From assembly GCF_005503355.1 (NCBI RefSeq), contig NZ_SCMK01000009.1:114584-178583 (forward strand): DNA of 64,000 nt, written 5' to 3'. Position 1 is the stretch's first letter. Every line of letters starts with the position of its first letter. A program made the translations under genes and the position numbers. The DNA comes from Sphingomonas sp. 1F27F7B (GTDB lineage Bacteria > Pseudomonadota > Alphaproteobacteria > Sphingomonadales > Sphingomonadaceae). Positions 36,528-45,475 of the stretch are shown here, piece by piece. The notes below the pieces were generated by a model that ran no database searches, was not told the origin of the DNA, and saw nothing but the letters and a program-made list of their open reading frames with translations.

Positions 36528-37297
36528 AGAACAAGGCGCGCGAGGCGCTGGACGCCTATTATCGCGAGGCCGGAAGCTGGGCCGAAGACAGCCAGGCCGC
36601 GCTGCGCGGCTCGCAGCGCACCGCATGGATCGTCGCCGGAGTCGCCTGCGCCATCGCCCTGATGGAGGCTGCGGCGCTGCTTGCGCTCACACCGCTCAAG
36701 ACCGTCGAGCCCTATACCCTGCTCGTCGACCGGCAGACCGGCTATGTCCAGGCGCTGAAACCCCTCGACGCGCAGCAGGTAAGCGCCAATGCCGCGCTCA
36801 CCCAGTCCTTCCTGGTCCAGTATGTGATCGCCCGCGAGAGCTTCGACGCAGCGGCGCTGCAGTCCAATTATCGCAAGGTGTCGCTCTGGTCCGCCGGCGA
36901 GGCACGCAACGCATATGTCGCGGGCATGCAGGCCTCGAATCCCGAAAGCCCGCTCGTCCGCCTGCCGAGAATGAGCGTGGTGGAAACGCGAGTGAAGAGC
37001 GTGTCGCCGCTCGGCGGAAGCGCCGCGCTCGTCCGCTTCGAGACGGTGCAGCGCGACGCGAATGGCACGACGCAACCGCCGCGTGCCTGGGCATCCGTGG
37101 TCCGCTATCGCTATTCGGGCGCGCCGATGAGCATCGAGGACCGGTTCGTCAATCCGCTGGGTTTCGAAGTGACGCGATATCAGCGCGATGCCGAAGCGCT
37201 GCCGCCGGCCGAACCCGTCGCCGCGGCGCCTGCGGTTTCGCCGGCACCTGCACCATCGCCCAGCGCCAGCCCGCTCCCCGGCTCGACACCGCGATGA
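36524..37297 (+). CDS. virB8: VirB8-family type IV secretion protein
   Basis: 257 residues. Short cytoplasmic N-terminus with an AYYREAGSWAEDS segment, one membrane helix (about 33-55), and the periplasmic NTF2-like domain (FLVQYVIARESFD, YRKVSLWSAGEARNAY, WASVVRYRYSG, NPLGFEVTRYQRD). A Pro/Ala/Ser-rich tail ends the protein. VirB8 bridges the inner-membrane complex and the VirB9/10 core. No VirB5 or VirB7 gene precedes it. ATGA overlaps on both sides. Confidence 0.93.
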   Translation: MKNKAREALDAYYREAGSWAEDSQAALRGSQRTAWIVAGVACAIALMEAAALLALTPLKTVEPYTLLVDRQTGYVQALKPLDAQQVSANAALTQSFLVQYVIARESFDAAALQSNYRKVSLWSAGEARNAYVAGMQASNPESPLVRLPRMSVVETRVKSVSPLGGSAALVRFETVQRDANGTTQPPRAWASVVRYRYSGAPMSIEDRFVNPLGFEVTRYQRDAEALPPAEPVAAAPAVSPAPAPSPSASPLPGSTPR

Positions 37298-37986
37298 GAG
37301 GCGTACCCGGCCTGATTCTGCTGCTCGTGCCGATAGCGGCTCCGGCCCAGGTGCGTCCGCAGCCCGGCATCGGCAATCCGCACATTCAGGCGGTCGATTA
37401 CAGGCCCGACCAGGTCGTCACGCTGGAAGCGGCGCCCGGCTATCAGGTCACGATCGAGCTGGCCCCCGACGAACATGTCGAGAATGTCGCGCTGGGAGAC
37501 AGCGGCGGGTGGCAGGTAACTGCCAATCGCCGGGGCGACCGGCTGTTCGTCAAGCTGCTCCGGCCCGATGTCTCGACCAACATGCTCGTAGTGACCGACG
37601 CGCGGCTCTATAATTTCGAGCTGTCGCCGCTTTCCGCACCGCGCGCGGACACGGCCTGGACTATCCGCTTCCGCTATCCGGGGCCGCTGGCGGGATCGGG
37701 CGCAGCCACGCCGGTCGCAGAGAAGGTCGTCGGCCGCTACAAGGTTCGCGGCAGCGCGGACCTTCGCCCAAGCGGAATCCATGACGACGGCGTTCACACC
37801 TATCTCGAATGGCCGGAGGACCGCGCGCTGCCGGCCATCTATGCCGTGAACGGTCGCGGGCAAGAGACGCTCGTCAACGGGATGATGCGTGACGGGAGGA
37901 TGGTGATCGACAGCGTGCAGGACAAGCTGGTGTTCCGCATCGACAATCGCAGCGCCGAAGCGGTGCGCTCGGCGGCCGGGCAGTGA
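37294..37986 (+). CDS. virB9: VirB9-family outer-membrane core protein
   Basis: 230 residues with a signal peptide ending PIAAPA-Q, an N-terminal beta domain (RPDQVVTLEAAPGYQVTIEL, DSGGWQVTANRRGD) and the C-terminal domain (NYKV-like YKVRGSADLRPSGIHDDGVHT and LPAIYAVNGRGQE). VirB9 normally forms the outer core ring with VirB10 and the lipoprotein VirB7. No VirB7 is visible in this operon, so either it is too small to recognise, lies elsewhere, or is dispensable here. Confidence 0.93.
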   Translation: MRGVPGLILLLVPIAAPAQVRPQPGIGNPHIQAVDYRPDQVVTLEAAPGYQVTIELAPDEHVENVALGDSGGWQVTANRRGDRLFVKLLRPDVSTNMLVVTDARLYNFELSPLSAPRADTAWTIRFRYPGPLAGSGAATPVAEKVVGRYKVRGSADLRPSGIHDDGVHTYLEWPEDRALPAIYAVNGRGQETLVNGMMRDGRMVIDSVQDKLVFRIDNRSAEAVRSAAGQ

Positions 37987-39092
37987 CGGATCCCGTCCCT
38001 TCCGCCTCGGCTGGCCCCCAGCCCGTGGCCGGTACCGGCATGCTTCCCATGGTCGCGCGCCCGCGCTCGGGGCCACCGGCCTGGGTCCTGTTGCTCGTCG
38101 CCATCGGTATCGGCCTGGTGCTGTTCGCGATCCTCGATGCGCGCCGTCGCTCGCTGAGCGCGCCCGCGGTTCGTCCGCGTGCCGCAGATGCCGTGTCGAC
38201 ACCCTCCACCGTTCCTCCGCTCTATATTCCTCCCGTGGCAGAGCCTCGCCCCGCGCTCCCGCCGGCGCCGCTGCCCGCGTCCGGCCTCGCCACGCCGCTT
38301 CCGCCCCAGCGCACCACGCCGCAGCCCCAACCTCCTGCCTATGTTCCGCCGCCAGCCAATACGCCGCCGCAACAGGCACCGGCACCCACGCCGCCCGCGC
38401 GCATTGCGAGCGAGCCGACGCTGGTGATCGATACGACCGGTGCCGAAAGACCGCGAGCCGCCGGTGACGGCAGTGCCACGCCCGCTACCGGCCAGCCCAT
38501 GAAGAACAGCATCGCCGGCACCCGCACCGCCGCGGGGGTGCTCGCCAACAAGGCGACGACGGTGCCCCAGGGCACATTGATTCCCGCGGTACTCGAGACC
38601 GCACTCGATTCGACCAGTTCCGGCCTGGCCCGCGCTCTCGTCTCGCGCGACATCCGCGGCTTCGACGGCACGCGGGTGCTCATTCCGCGCGGCAGCCGGC
38701 TGATCGGCGAATATGGCTCCGACACCGAAACCGGCCAGAAGCGGATGCTCGTCAACTGGATCCGCCTGATCCGCCCGGACGGCGCCACCATCGCGATCGG
38801 CTCGCCGGCTACCGATCCGCTCGGCCAGGGCGGCATTCGCGCCAGCGTCAACTCGCATTTCTTCGAGCGCTTCGCCGGCGCGATCCTGCAATCCGCACTC
38901 GATGTCGGCGTGAACCTCGCCGCCCGCGCGGTGGACAGTCCGGTGATCGTGGCGGTGCCTGGCTCGATCGGCGGCGCCGTGCGCCCCGTCGCGCCGGCCC
39001 AGATCAAGCCGACGCTGAAGGTGAAGGCCGCGACCAGCATCTCGGTCTTCGTCGCGCGCGATCTGGACTTCACGGGCGTCGAAAGCCGGTGA
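37983..39092 (+). CDS. virB10: VirB10-family core channel protein
   Basis: 369 residues from a GTG that overlaps the virB9 stop (GTGA). Short cytoplasmic region, membrane helix at about 33-51, a Pro-rich periplasmic spacer (about 60-140), then the conserved C-terminal barrel (VPQGTLIPAVLETALDS, SRDIRGFDGTRVLIPRGSRLIGEY, MLVNWIRLIRPDG, IGSPATDPLGQGGI). It spans both membranes and gates the channel. All expected parts are present. Confidence 0.95.
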   Translation: MTDPVPSASAGPQPVAGTGMLPMVARPRSGPPAWVLLLVAIGIGLVLFAILDARRRSLSAPAVRPRAADAVSTPSTVPPLYIPPVAEPRPALPPAPLPASGLATPLPPQRTTPQPQPPAYVPPPANTPPQQAPAPTPPARIASEPTLVIDTTGAERPRAAGDGSATPATGQPMKNSIAGTRTAAGVLANKATTVPQGTLIPAVLETALDSTSSGLARALVSRDIRGFDGTRVLIPRGSRLIGEYGSDTETGQKRMLVNWIRLIRPDGATIAIGSPATDPLGQGGIRASVNSHFFERFAGAILQSALDVGVNLAARAVDSPVIVAVPGSIGGAVRPVAPAQIKPTLKVKAATSISVFVARDLDFTGVESR

Positions 39093-40084
39093 GCGCCGCC
39101 GCCGCCGCGAACGACGCGCGAGTCTATCTGAAAGCCTATCTGGCGCCGCTCGCCGAAGTGCTGGCCCGGCCCGACGTGACCGATATCTATGTCAACCGGC
39201 CCGGAGAAATCTGGGCGGAAACGCTGGGCGGCGCAGTGGAGCGCCACACGGCTCCCGACCTCGATACCGCCACGCTCAACCGGCTCGCGCGCCAGATCGC
39301 CGCGCTCTCGCACCAGGGGATCAGCCGCGAGCACCCGCTGCTTTCCGCCAGCCTGCCCGACGGATCACGCGTCCAGGTCGTGGCGCCACCGGCAACGCGC
39401 GGCCCCATGGCGCTTGCCATCCGCAAGCACGTCTCCTCCGACCTCACGCTTGACGATTATGTCGCTGCCGGCGCATTCGCCGCGACCAGCCGGAGCACGG
39501 CACCGGGAAGATCGGAGACCGACGTGCAACTTGCCGCGCTGCTCGAAGCGGGCGACATCGCGGGCATGCTCGCCGCCGCCGTGAGGGCCCGCAAGAACAT
39601 CCTTGTCTCCGGCGGCACCTCGACCGGCAAGACCACCTTCCTCAACGCGCTGATCCGCGAGATCCCGGTCGGGGAGCGCCTGATCCTGATCGAGGATACG
39701 CCCGAGCTCCACCAGCATCACGAGAACCTCGTCGGCTTGCTGGCGGTGCGCGGCGCGCTGGGCGAGGCGCGGGTGACCGCGACCGATCTGCTGGCGGCGT
39801 CGCTCCGCATGCGCCCCGACCGGATCATTCTGGGTGAGCTGCGCGGCGAGGAAGCCTATACTTTCCTGCGCGCGATCAACACCGGCCATCCCGGCTCGAT
39901 GACTTCGGTCCACGCGGACTCGGCCGAGCGGGCGATCGAGCAGATCGTGCTGCTCGTGCTGCAGGCGGGCACCCAGCTCAGCCGCGACGATGTGCGTCAC
40001 TATGTGCGCAGCACGGTGGACGTATATGTCCAGCTCGCCCGCACCGGCGGGCAGCGGCGCGTGGCGGAGGTGTTGCTGGCATGA
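39089..40084 (+). CDS. virB11: VirB11-family traffic ATPase
   Basis: 331 residues. N-terminal domain with the DVTDIYVNRPGEIWAE stretch, C-terminal RecA-like domain with Walker A SGGTSTGKTTF near residue 175, Asp box LILIEDTPELH, Walker B RIILGELRGEEAYTFLRA and His box GHPGSMTSVHADSA. Forms a cytoplasmic hexamer that powers pilus and substrate steps. The GTG start overlaps the virB10 stop and the end overlaps the second virB2-like gene by ATGA. Confidence 0.95.
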   Translation: MSAAAAANDARVYLKAYLAPLAEVLARPDVTDIYVNRPGEIWAETLGGAVERHTAPDLDTATLNRLARQIAALSHQGISREHPLLSASLPDGSRVQVVAPPATRGPMALAIRKHVSSDLTLDDYVAAGAFAATSRSTAPGRSETDVQLAALLEAGDIAGMLAAAVRARKNILVSGGTSTGKTTFLNALIREIPVGERLILIEDTPELHQHHENLVGLLAVRGALGEARVTATDLLAASLRMRPDRIILGELRGEEAYTFLRAINTGHPGSMTSVHADSAERAIEQIVLLVLQAGTQLSRDDVRHYVRSTVDVYVQLARTGGQRRVAEVLLA

Positions 40085-40476
40085 CTGCGCCTGCGCTCGC
40101 CTATGCGATCGCGCCTTCACTGGCCGACCCTGCGGGATCGAGCCCATTCGTGGCCGCGATCGGCTGGATCCAGGGCGTCGCTCTGGGCACCATCGCAACC
40201 AGCATCGCACTGATTGCCGTGGCGAGCATCGGCTTTCTGATGTTCAGCGGCCGCCTGCAGGTTCGTCGCGGCGTAACCGTGATCGCAGGCTGCTTCGTGT
40301 TGTTCGGCGCGCCGGTGATTGCGGCGGGCCTGCTGGGGTCGTTGCGGTCCGGCCGCAATCCTCCCGTGCAGGCAGCGCCTCCGCCTTCACCGCTCGTCGC
40401 CGCGATACCGAAACCCACGCCGATGCCGACGTCTGCATATGATCCCTATGCCGGCGCCGCCGTTCCGCAACGATAG
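40081..40476 (+). CDS. Second VirB2-like pilin paralogue with Pro-rich tail
   Basis: 131 residues. Residues 16-86 align closely with the first VirB2 of the operon: both have DPAGS, W-x-QG-x-x-LGT, IAVAS-x-GFLM, a basic loop (SGRLQVRRG here) and TVI-x-GCF-x-LFGA. It differs in having only a short, weak N-terminal export signal and a 45-residue Pro/Ala-rich C-terminal extension ending in AAVPQR. It is coupled to virB11 by an ATGA overlap, so it is an operon member, not a random duplicate. It could be a minor pilin, an alternative pilin, or a cap subunit. Confidence 0.8.
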   Translation: MTAPALAYAIAPSLADPAGSSPFVAAIGWIQGVALGTIATSIALIAVASIGFLMFSGRLQVRRGVTVIAGCFVLFGAPVIAAGLLGSLRSGRNPPVQAAPPPSPLVAAIPKPTPMPTSAYDPYAGAAVPQR

Positions 40477-40541
40477 CCGGCTCGCATTCCATACCCGGCG
40501 CGGTCTCGAGCCGGAAAGGATTGCCGTATCGGCGATACCAG

Positions 40542-40919
40542 TCAGAGGCAGCGGGCATCCCGCACGGGCGCATCGCCGCCGCGGGTCAGCCAGCGGCCGT
40601 CGGGGGCCCGGTATTTCTCTCCGGGCGCAGTACGCGAGATCAGGTTGCAGCCGGTGACGAACGCCATCTGCTCCACCGTCGAGCTCGTCGTCGCCTGCTG
40701 CGTATATTGGCGCTTCCGCTGGATGTTGATGTTGTTCACCATCGCCTGGAGTTCCGGCGTCGCGCTGCCGACGATGCCGAGATAGCCATCGGGCTGCTCG
40801 CCGACGAGCCCGCCCTGACGCGCCGCCTGATAGGCGGGGTCCCGCTGGGCGGAAGCGGGCGCGACCATGGCGACCGAGAGCATGGCGGCCAGGCCGAAGG
40901 TGGGAAGCAACTTGCGCAT
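40542..40919 (-). CDS. ydbL: YdbL-family periplasmic protein (DUF1318)
   Basis: 125 residues with a signal peptide (MRKLLPTFGLAAMLSVAMVA to ASA-Q) and a DUF1318 domain: AYQAARQGGLVGEQPDGYLG, VNNINIQRKRQY and QMAFVTGCNLI. In E. coli ydbL accompanies ydbH and ynbE, which bridge the envelope for phospholipid movement to the outer membrane, and YdbL is thought to assist their assembly. The same three-gene order occurs here, with a 1-bp overlap to ynbE. Confidence 0.9.
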   Translation of the reverse strand: MRKLLPTFGLAAMLSVAMVAPASAQRDPAYQAARQGGLVGEQPDGYLGIVGSATPELQAMVNNINIQRKRQYTQQATTSSTVEQMAFVTGCNLISRTAPGEKYRAPDGRWLTRGGDAPVRDARCL

Positions 40920-41143
40920 CAGAATATTCCCGGATTGTCCTGGATGAGAGCCTTCGCCTTGTTGTCGAGACGATAGACCACTTCCTGGGTGATCGAAATG
41001 TTGAGGTTGATGACGATCGGCTTGTCAGGCGCGGTCACGTTCACGCAACCGCCTGCAAGCACCATCGGCGCCACCCCAAGGTACCTCAGCCAATGCGGCA
41101 CCGCCTGTGTCATGCTTCGAAACTGCATATGCTTGCCTTTCAT
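40919..41143 (-). CDS. ynbE: YnbE-family outer-membrane lipoprotein
   Basis: 74 residues (69 if the inner ATG at 41128 is used). Signal peptide with lipobox LAGGC, followed by a short mature part, NVTAPDKPIVINLNISITQ, that is the hallmark of YnbE. It pairs with YdbH by beta-strand augmentation to link inner and outer membranes. ATG 41143 overlaps the ydbH stop; the stop overlaps the ydbL start. Confidence 0.9.
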   Translation of the reverse strand: MKGKHMQFRSMTQAVPHWLRYLGVAPMVLAGGCVNVTAPDKPIVINLNISITQEVVYRLDNKAKALIQDNPGIF

Positions 41144-44100
41144 GGGACAGGGGCGCTTTCATGGGGCTGAACGACGGGCCTGGCCGCTTCCTCTGCACGA
41201 TTCTGCTCTTCGATCAATGACCGCAGGTTGCGCTCGACGAGGCGGCGAGGATCATACCAGGATTGGACCGAGTCCAGCAGCTCGCGAAAGGGCGCGCTGA
41301 TCCGCACGTTGAATATGAAGGGCAGCCGCGCCAGCCTGCGGATCAGGAAATTGGACTTGGTGCCCTTGCCCTGGCTCACCCCCGCAAAGCCGATGTCGGT
41401 GATCATCTCCCCGGCGAGGGGGCCGTTCATCCGAATGGTGAGCTGTTTGTAGTTCAGCGATTTCAACGCCTGGAACGCCATGTTGCCCCAGAGGCCGACA
41501 TCCTGCCGCGAGACTTCGCCGACATAGGCGATGTGCCCGCCCGCCCGGGCGTGCAACTCGCCGCCTTCGATCCGGCCTCCGTTCGCATCGAAGATCATCG
41601 GGAGGGTGCCGTCGAACGTTCCGGTGGCGTCGAGATTGTCGAACGCCATCTCCTTCAGGAACAGCGCGGCGTCGGCGCCCTTCACATGGAAGGTCAGCCG
41701 CCGCTCGCCCGCCACGTCGAAGTCGAGAATGGTGGGATCCAGGACGAGTTCGCCGCCCGCGAACGGCCAGCGCGCGCCCTCCACGCGCACGCGACGGCTG
41801 TCGAGCAGTTGATAGCGCAGGACGCCGCCGCGAACCGGAACGCCGGGATTGATCTCGGCTATTTCGGCCACCTGCCCGGGCGCCGTGCGCAGGTTCAGCA
41901 GGTCGACGAAGTCGAGTTGCGTCCTGAGCCCCTGCACCGGCCCGAACGCCGCCGCCAGATCGACATCGGTCGCAGTGAAGTGGCCGGTGCTGGTGACCGC
42001 ATCGCCCGTCCAGTCGAACCGGCCCGACCCGGCGACGAGGCCGGCCACATCGGCGATCACGCCATAGGTGAGCGGGGTGAGATTGTTGGGCTGGAGGCCG
42101 TCGGTATGGAAGCGGATGCCCGGGACCTCGATCAGCGCCGAGCCTTTCCCCTCGGTCAGATCATGGGCGATGCGCACCGTGCCCACCATCAGTTGGTGCT
42201 GGGGGCTGACCAGCCCGGCCTGCGCGTCGATCTTGCCGCCGCTCAGGCGCAAGGTTCCATTCGGTGCCGCCAGCGGCAGGAAGCGGGCCGGCGTCTCCGT
42301 ATCGGCAAGTGCGAAGCTGCCCTGCAACAGGAGGTCGCCGCGCGCGACATGCCAGGTGCCCTTGCCCTCCGAGAGAAGCAGCGGCACCGCGCCGATCTGG
42401 CCGCGCAGCGCGTCGAACTCGCCGTTCGGATCGGAGCGGAAGCTCCCGCTCAACTGGCCGATGTCGAGGCGCGTCGGCCGATCGACGCCCAGGCGGACTT
42501 CGGCCTTGGCGATCGCGAAGCGGCTCCCGGCCAGATCGAACTGCGCCGCGTCCGCCGAAAGGCGCAACGGGCTGTCGCCCACCTTGCCCTTCAGATCCGG
42601 TTTCGAGGTGCGAATGCCGCCGGCGAGCCCGTGCGGACCCCAGCGCACCATTGCCGGCCCGAGCGGGCACAGCTCGAGGCGATTGCCTTCCAGAACCGCC
42701 CCCGCCGCGGCGATGCGCGAGAAGCCGATCGTGCCGCACCCGGGGTTTACTTCGAGCATCGACGCATTCCAGCGGGCCAGGAGCGGCATCGACAGCCCGT
42801 CCACGCGCCCGCCGCCCAGCGGCCCCGACAGCGCCATCGCCGTCCGGACTTCGCCGGTATCGCCGCGCAGGCTGAAGTCGAGGCGGGAAAGCGCGAGGGC
42901 AGCGCCGCCCGCCGTATAGGGCCGGACGAAGCCGGTGCCGCGCAGCTCGGGGCTTTCCGCGCGCCGTGACAGCTGCACCGTCGTATCCGGCAGCCCGCCA
43001 CCGCCGAGCGAAAGCCGACCCGCGAGATCGATGCCGCCATCGAGCAGGGCGAGCCCGACGCCGGGCCCCTCACCGAAGCGCAACCGCGCACCCGAACGCG
43101 CGGCGAGGTCGAGTTGCCGCAGGCGGAGCGCCGTCCGGCCGGCGCGCATCTCCAGTTCCAGGCCCGCGGAACCCCCGAAATCGCGGCCCGCGTCGCGCAT
43201 GGCGCGCACAAGCTGCTGGATCAGGGGCGCGACCGGCGTGCCCTGTCCGGCATTGCCATAGCCCCCGACGCGGTCGAGCAATGGCCGCGGCAACGCCGCG
43301 CCTTCCACCACCGCCTCGCCCTGGAAGCTGGTGGTTTCTCCGAGCGCATAGCGGCCGGAAAGAACCGCCGCACCAGCATGCATATCCTTCGCGGCGAGCA
43401 TGCCGGTGTGGAGCGCGACGCTGCCTTCGGTACGGGCATGATCTCCGGCGAAGCCGATGCTGCCGCTCAGCCCGAGCACCTGGCCAAGAGAGGAAGCGAC
43501 GCTTGCCGCGCCAAGGTCGGCATCGCCCTTCCAGCGCGCCAGCGATGCTGCCAGCGACGCTCGAACATCGATGCGGGGCCGCGCCGCGCGCATATCCGCG
43601 CAAGCGACCTGCGCGGCCTGGGCCGGCCCATCGAAGCTCGGCGCTCCGCGCTTGATGCGTATCCGCATCCGGGCGGCGACGCCGTCCAGGGTACAATCGG
43701 AGATACGCAGCCGGGTCGCGTCGGCGCGCAGCATGCCGGCGAACCCGTCGGTCAGCATCCCCTTGCCGCTGAGGGCGAGTTCGACCATGCCGCCGCCGCT
43801 GTCGAGCCGGAGGCGGGCATCGGCAACGTCGACGATCAGGCGCGGCAGCGAGAATGGCTTGCCGGACGGTGGCGGCAGCAGCCGGTCCAGCGTGCCCAGT
43901 GAAAGCGTGCCGTTCGCGATCCGCCCCTTCACCCGGACCGTGCCCGCCCTCACTACCAGTATCTCCGCGCGCCAGGGATAGAGCGACGTGCGAAGCTCGA
44001 TCCAGTCAGCGGCGAGATCCGGATCGCGCGGATCGCCGATCGACACGTTGGTCAGTCGTTGCCGCCAGGGTGACAGCTGCTCGATCTCATAGCGGGCAGG

Positions 44101-44337
44101 AACGCCGCGCCTGGCCAGTTCACGATCGACGAAGCCGCGCGCGATGATGCGCCGCTGCAGCCACGCCGCCCCGATCGCAACGGCCAGGACGACGAGCACC
44201 CCGATCGCGGCACGGCGCCACCGCCAGGCCGCGCGCGGAGCAGCCGGTTGCGCGTTCCCGCCATTCGACTCTTCCACGCTACGGTCCACGCCCGCTCCAG
44301 CCAACAAGCGCCCATCTCGTTGCGGCGCGGTGATCAA
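41140..44337 (-). CDS. ydbH: YdbH-family AsmA-like intermembrane lipid transport protein
   Basis: About 1065 residues. One N-terminal membrane helix (about 43-60) is followed by a very long periplasmic beta-rich region and the dicarboxylate/DUF748-like C-terminal part (ATGTFDGTLPMIFDANGGRIEGGEL, NYKQLTIRMNGPLAGEM, SNFLIRRLARLPFIFNV) found in YdbH. YdbH is redundant with TamB and YhdP in transporting phospholipids to the outer membrane. Starts further in (GTG at 44289 or 44277) are possible because the first 20 residues are nondescript. Confidence 0.88.
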   Translation of the reverse strand: MITAPQRDGRLLAGAGVDRSVEESNGGNAQPAAPRAAWRWRRAAIGVLVVLAVAIGAAWLQRRIIARGFVDRELARRGVPARYEIEQLSPWRQRLTNVSIGDPRDPDLAADWIELRTSLYPWRAEILVVRAGTVRVKGRIANGTLSLGTLDRLLPPPSGKPFSLPRLIVDVADARLRLDSGGGMVELALSGKGMLTDGFAGMLRADATRLRISDCTLDGVAARMRIRIKRGAPSFDGPAQAAQVACADMRAARPRIDVRASLAASLARWKGDADLGAASVASSLGQVLGLSGSIGFAGDHARTEGSVALHTGMLAAKDMHAGAAVLSGRYALGETTSFQGEAVVEGAALPRPLLDRVGGYGNAGQGTPVAPLIQQLVRAMRDAGRDFGGSAGLELEMRAGRTALRLRQLDLAARSGARLRFGEGPGVGLALLDGGIDLAGRLSLGGGGLPDTTVQLSRRAESPELRGTGFVRPYTAGGAALALSRLDFSLRGDTGEVRTAMALSGPLGGGRVDGLSMPLLARWNASMLEVNPGCGTIGFSRIAAAGAVLEGNRLELCPLGPAMVRWGPHGLAGGIRTSKPDLKGKVGDSPLRLSADAAQFDLAGSRFAIAKAEVRLGVDRPTRLDIGQLSGSFRSDPNGEFDALRGQIGAVPLLLSEGKGTWHVARGDLLLQGSFALADTETPARFLPLAAPNGTLRLSGGKIDAQAGLVSPQHQLMVGTVRIAHDLTEGKGSALIEVPGIRFHTDGLQPNNLTPLTYGVIADVAGLVAGSGRFDWTGDAVTSTGHFTATDVDLAAAFGPVQGLRTQLDFVDLLNLRTAPGQVAEIAEINPGVPVRGGVLRYQLLDSRRVRVEGARWPFAGGELVLDPTILDFDVAGERRLTFHVKGADAALFLKEMAFDNLDATGTFDGTLPMIFDANGGRIEGGELHARAGGHIAYVGEVSRQDVGLWGNMAFQALKSLNYKQLTIRMNGPLAGEMITDIGFAGVSQGKGTKSNFLIRRLARLPFIFNVRISAPFRELLDSVQSWYDPRRLVERNLRSLIEEQNRAEEAARPVVQPHESAPVP

Positions 44338-44454
44338 CTAGAGTCGTTTCATCCCGCAAAGGTTCCGTCAAAGGCAAGCGGCGCGGGGAATCGCCAGGCC
44401 CGGGATCATCGGCAGGCGGAAGATCGGCTTCGCGATCCCCGCGCGGTCGCGCGA

Positions 44455-44823
44455 TCAGTTCGCAGTGAAGGCGGTCGCGCCGGCGGCGTTGTACTTCACG
44501 GTGACGTAGGAATTGTCGCAGACGTTGATGCCGCTCCACACACCGTTGCTGTTGTCAGCGAAGTTGAGCTTCACGTCGTACTTGCAGCCTTCACCCTTGT
44601 TGAAATGGACGGTCATCCGCGCGCCGGGCTTCACCGTCGCATCTTCCTTCTTGAATTCGGGATCGACCTTGTTGGGCTGCCAGTTGGTCGTGCCCGTCGG
44701 CGCGATCTCGACCGTCTTGATCGCCTTGCCGCTATTGTTGATCAGCACGAAATCCCAATCGTCCGCCATCGCGGGTGTTGCAATCACGATTGCGGCAATT
44801 GTCGCCAGACCCAGTTTCAGCAT
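44455..44823 (-). CDS. Small secreted protein of unknown function
   Basis: 122 residues with a clean signal peptide (MLKLGLATIAAIVIATPAMA) and a mature domain with beta character: WDFVLINNSGKAIKTVEI, GARMTVHFNKGEGCKYDVKL and GINVCDNSYVTVKYN. Two Cys (GEGCKYD and INVCDNS) could form a disulfide. I do not recognise the family. It follows the XRE-regulator gene by 61 bp on the same strand. Confidence 0.75.
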   Translation of the reverse strand: MLKLGLATIAAIVIATPAMADDWDFVLINNSGKAIKTVEIAPTGTTNWQPNKVDPEFKKEDATVKPGARMTVHFNKGEGCKYDVKLNFADNSNGVWSGINVCDNSYVTVKYNAAGATAFTAN

Positions 44824-44884
44824 GATAGCCCCTCCTGCCTTTTGCGGGCAAAATGCGCCTGTCCGCGGCGCTCCGCAAGCCGAT

Positions 44885-45448
44885 TCAGAGCAGGCGGACC
44901 AGGCGAATCGCTTCGGCGATCCAGGGCGGGTCGGCCACCACCTGCTGGCGTGCGCCGGCGCCGAGCGGGAGGAGGTGGAGCCGGTCGCCCTCGCGCCCGA
45001 TCAGCCGCCCGAACAGGAAGCGCCCGGCGGGGCGCGGCACGAGCACGTCCCGGTTGAGCGCTCCCGCGAAACCGTCGGGCGCGAGCATGCGGCACCAGAT
45101 CTCGTCTCCCGCGCGATAGTCGCCGATCCCGGCCGCCACCGCTACCGCCACCATGCCCGGCTCGGCATGCGGGGGCACCACTGCCGCCGGTCGGCGCGGG
45201 GCCTGGGCGCCGGCAGTCTCGAGCATGGCCGCCACCGGAATCTCCGGCCGTTCGGGCAGCTTGACCAGGTCGGCGCTGTCCACACCGAGCGCGGCGGCGA
45301 TACGATTGAGCCACCCGACCGAGACGGTACGCGTGCCCATCTCCAGCCGGCCGATGGTCTGCGCCGTGGTGGGAGGCTCGCAACGCGCCGCGACTTCCTC
45401 CAGCGTAAGCCCCTTGGCGCGGCGCACTTCGCGGATGGCAGTGATCAT
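44885..45448 (-). CDS. XRE-family helix-turn-helix regulator
   Basis: 187 residues. N-terminal HTH (IREVRRAKGLTLEEVAARCE, TAQTIGRLEMGTRTVSVGWLNRIAAALGV) and a C-terminal domain with a LexA/S24-like beta fold (GMVAVAVAAGIGDYRAGDEIW, ALNRDVLVPRPAGRFLFGRLIG) but no visible Ser-Lys protease dyad. It is divergent from the DUF6456 gene; a palindrome in between may be its operator. Confidence 0.88.
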   Translation of the reverse strand: MITAIREVRRAKGLTLEEVAARCEPPTTAQTIGRLEMGTRTVSVGWLNRIAAALGVDSADLVKLPERPEIPVAAMLETAGAQAPRRPAAVVPPHAEPGMVAVAVAAGIGDYRAGDEIWCRMLAPDGFAGALNRDVLVPRPAGRFLFGRLIGREGDRLHLLPLGAGARQQVVADPPWIAEAIRLVRLL

Positions 45449-45462
45449 CGGTGCATTCTCCT

Positions 45463-45475
45463 AACCAAATCGGTT
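45463..45475. promoter_or_regulatory. Palindrome between divergent XRE and DUF6456 genes
   Basis: AACC-AAATC-GGTT, a 4-bp inverted repeat with 5-bp spacer located 15 bp upstream of the XRE start codon and followed by a T-rich stretch. Size and place suit a one-dimer operator for autoregulation. Short palindromes arise by chance, so this is tentative. Confidence 0.35.

Noticed and set aside
32353..40476. Integrative conjugative element
   Set aside because: No integrase, relaxase, VirD4, att repeats or adjacent tRNA in the window.
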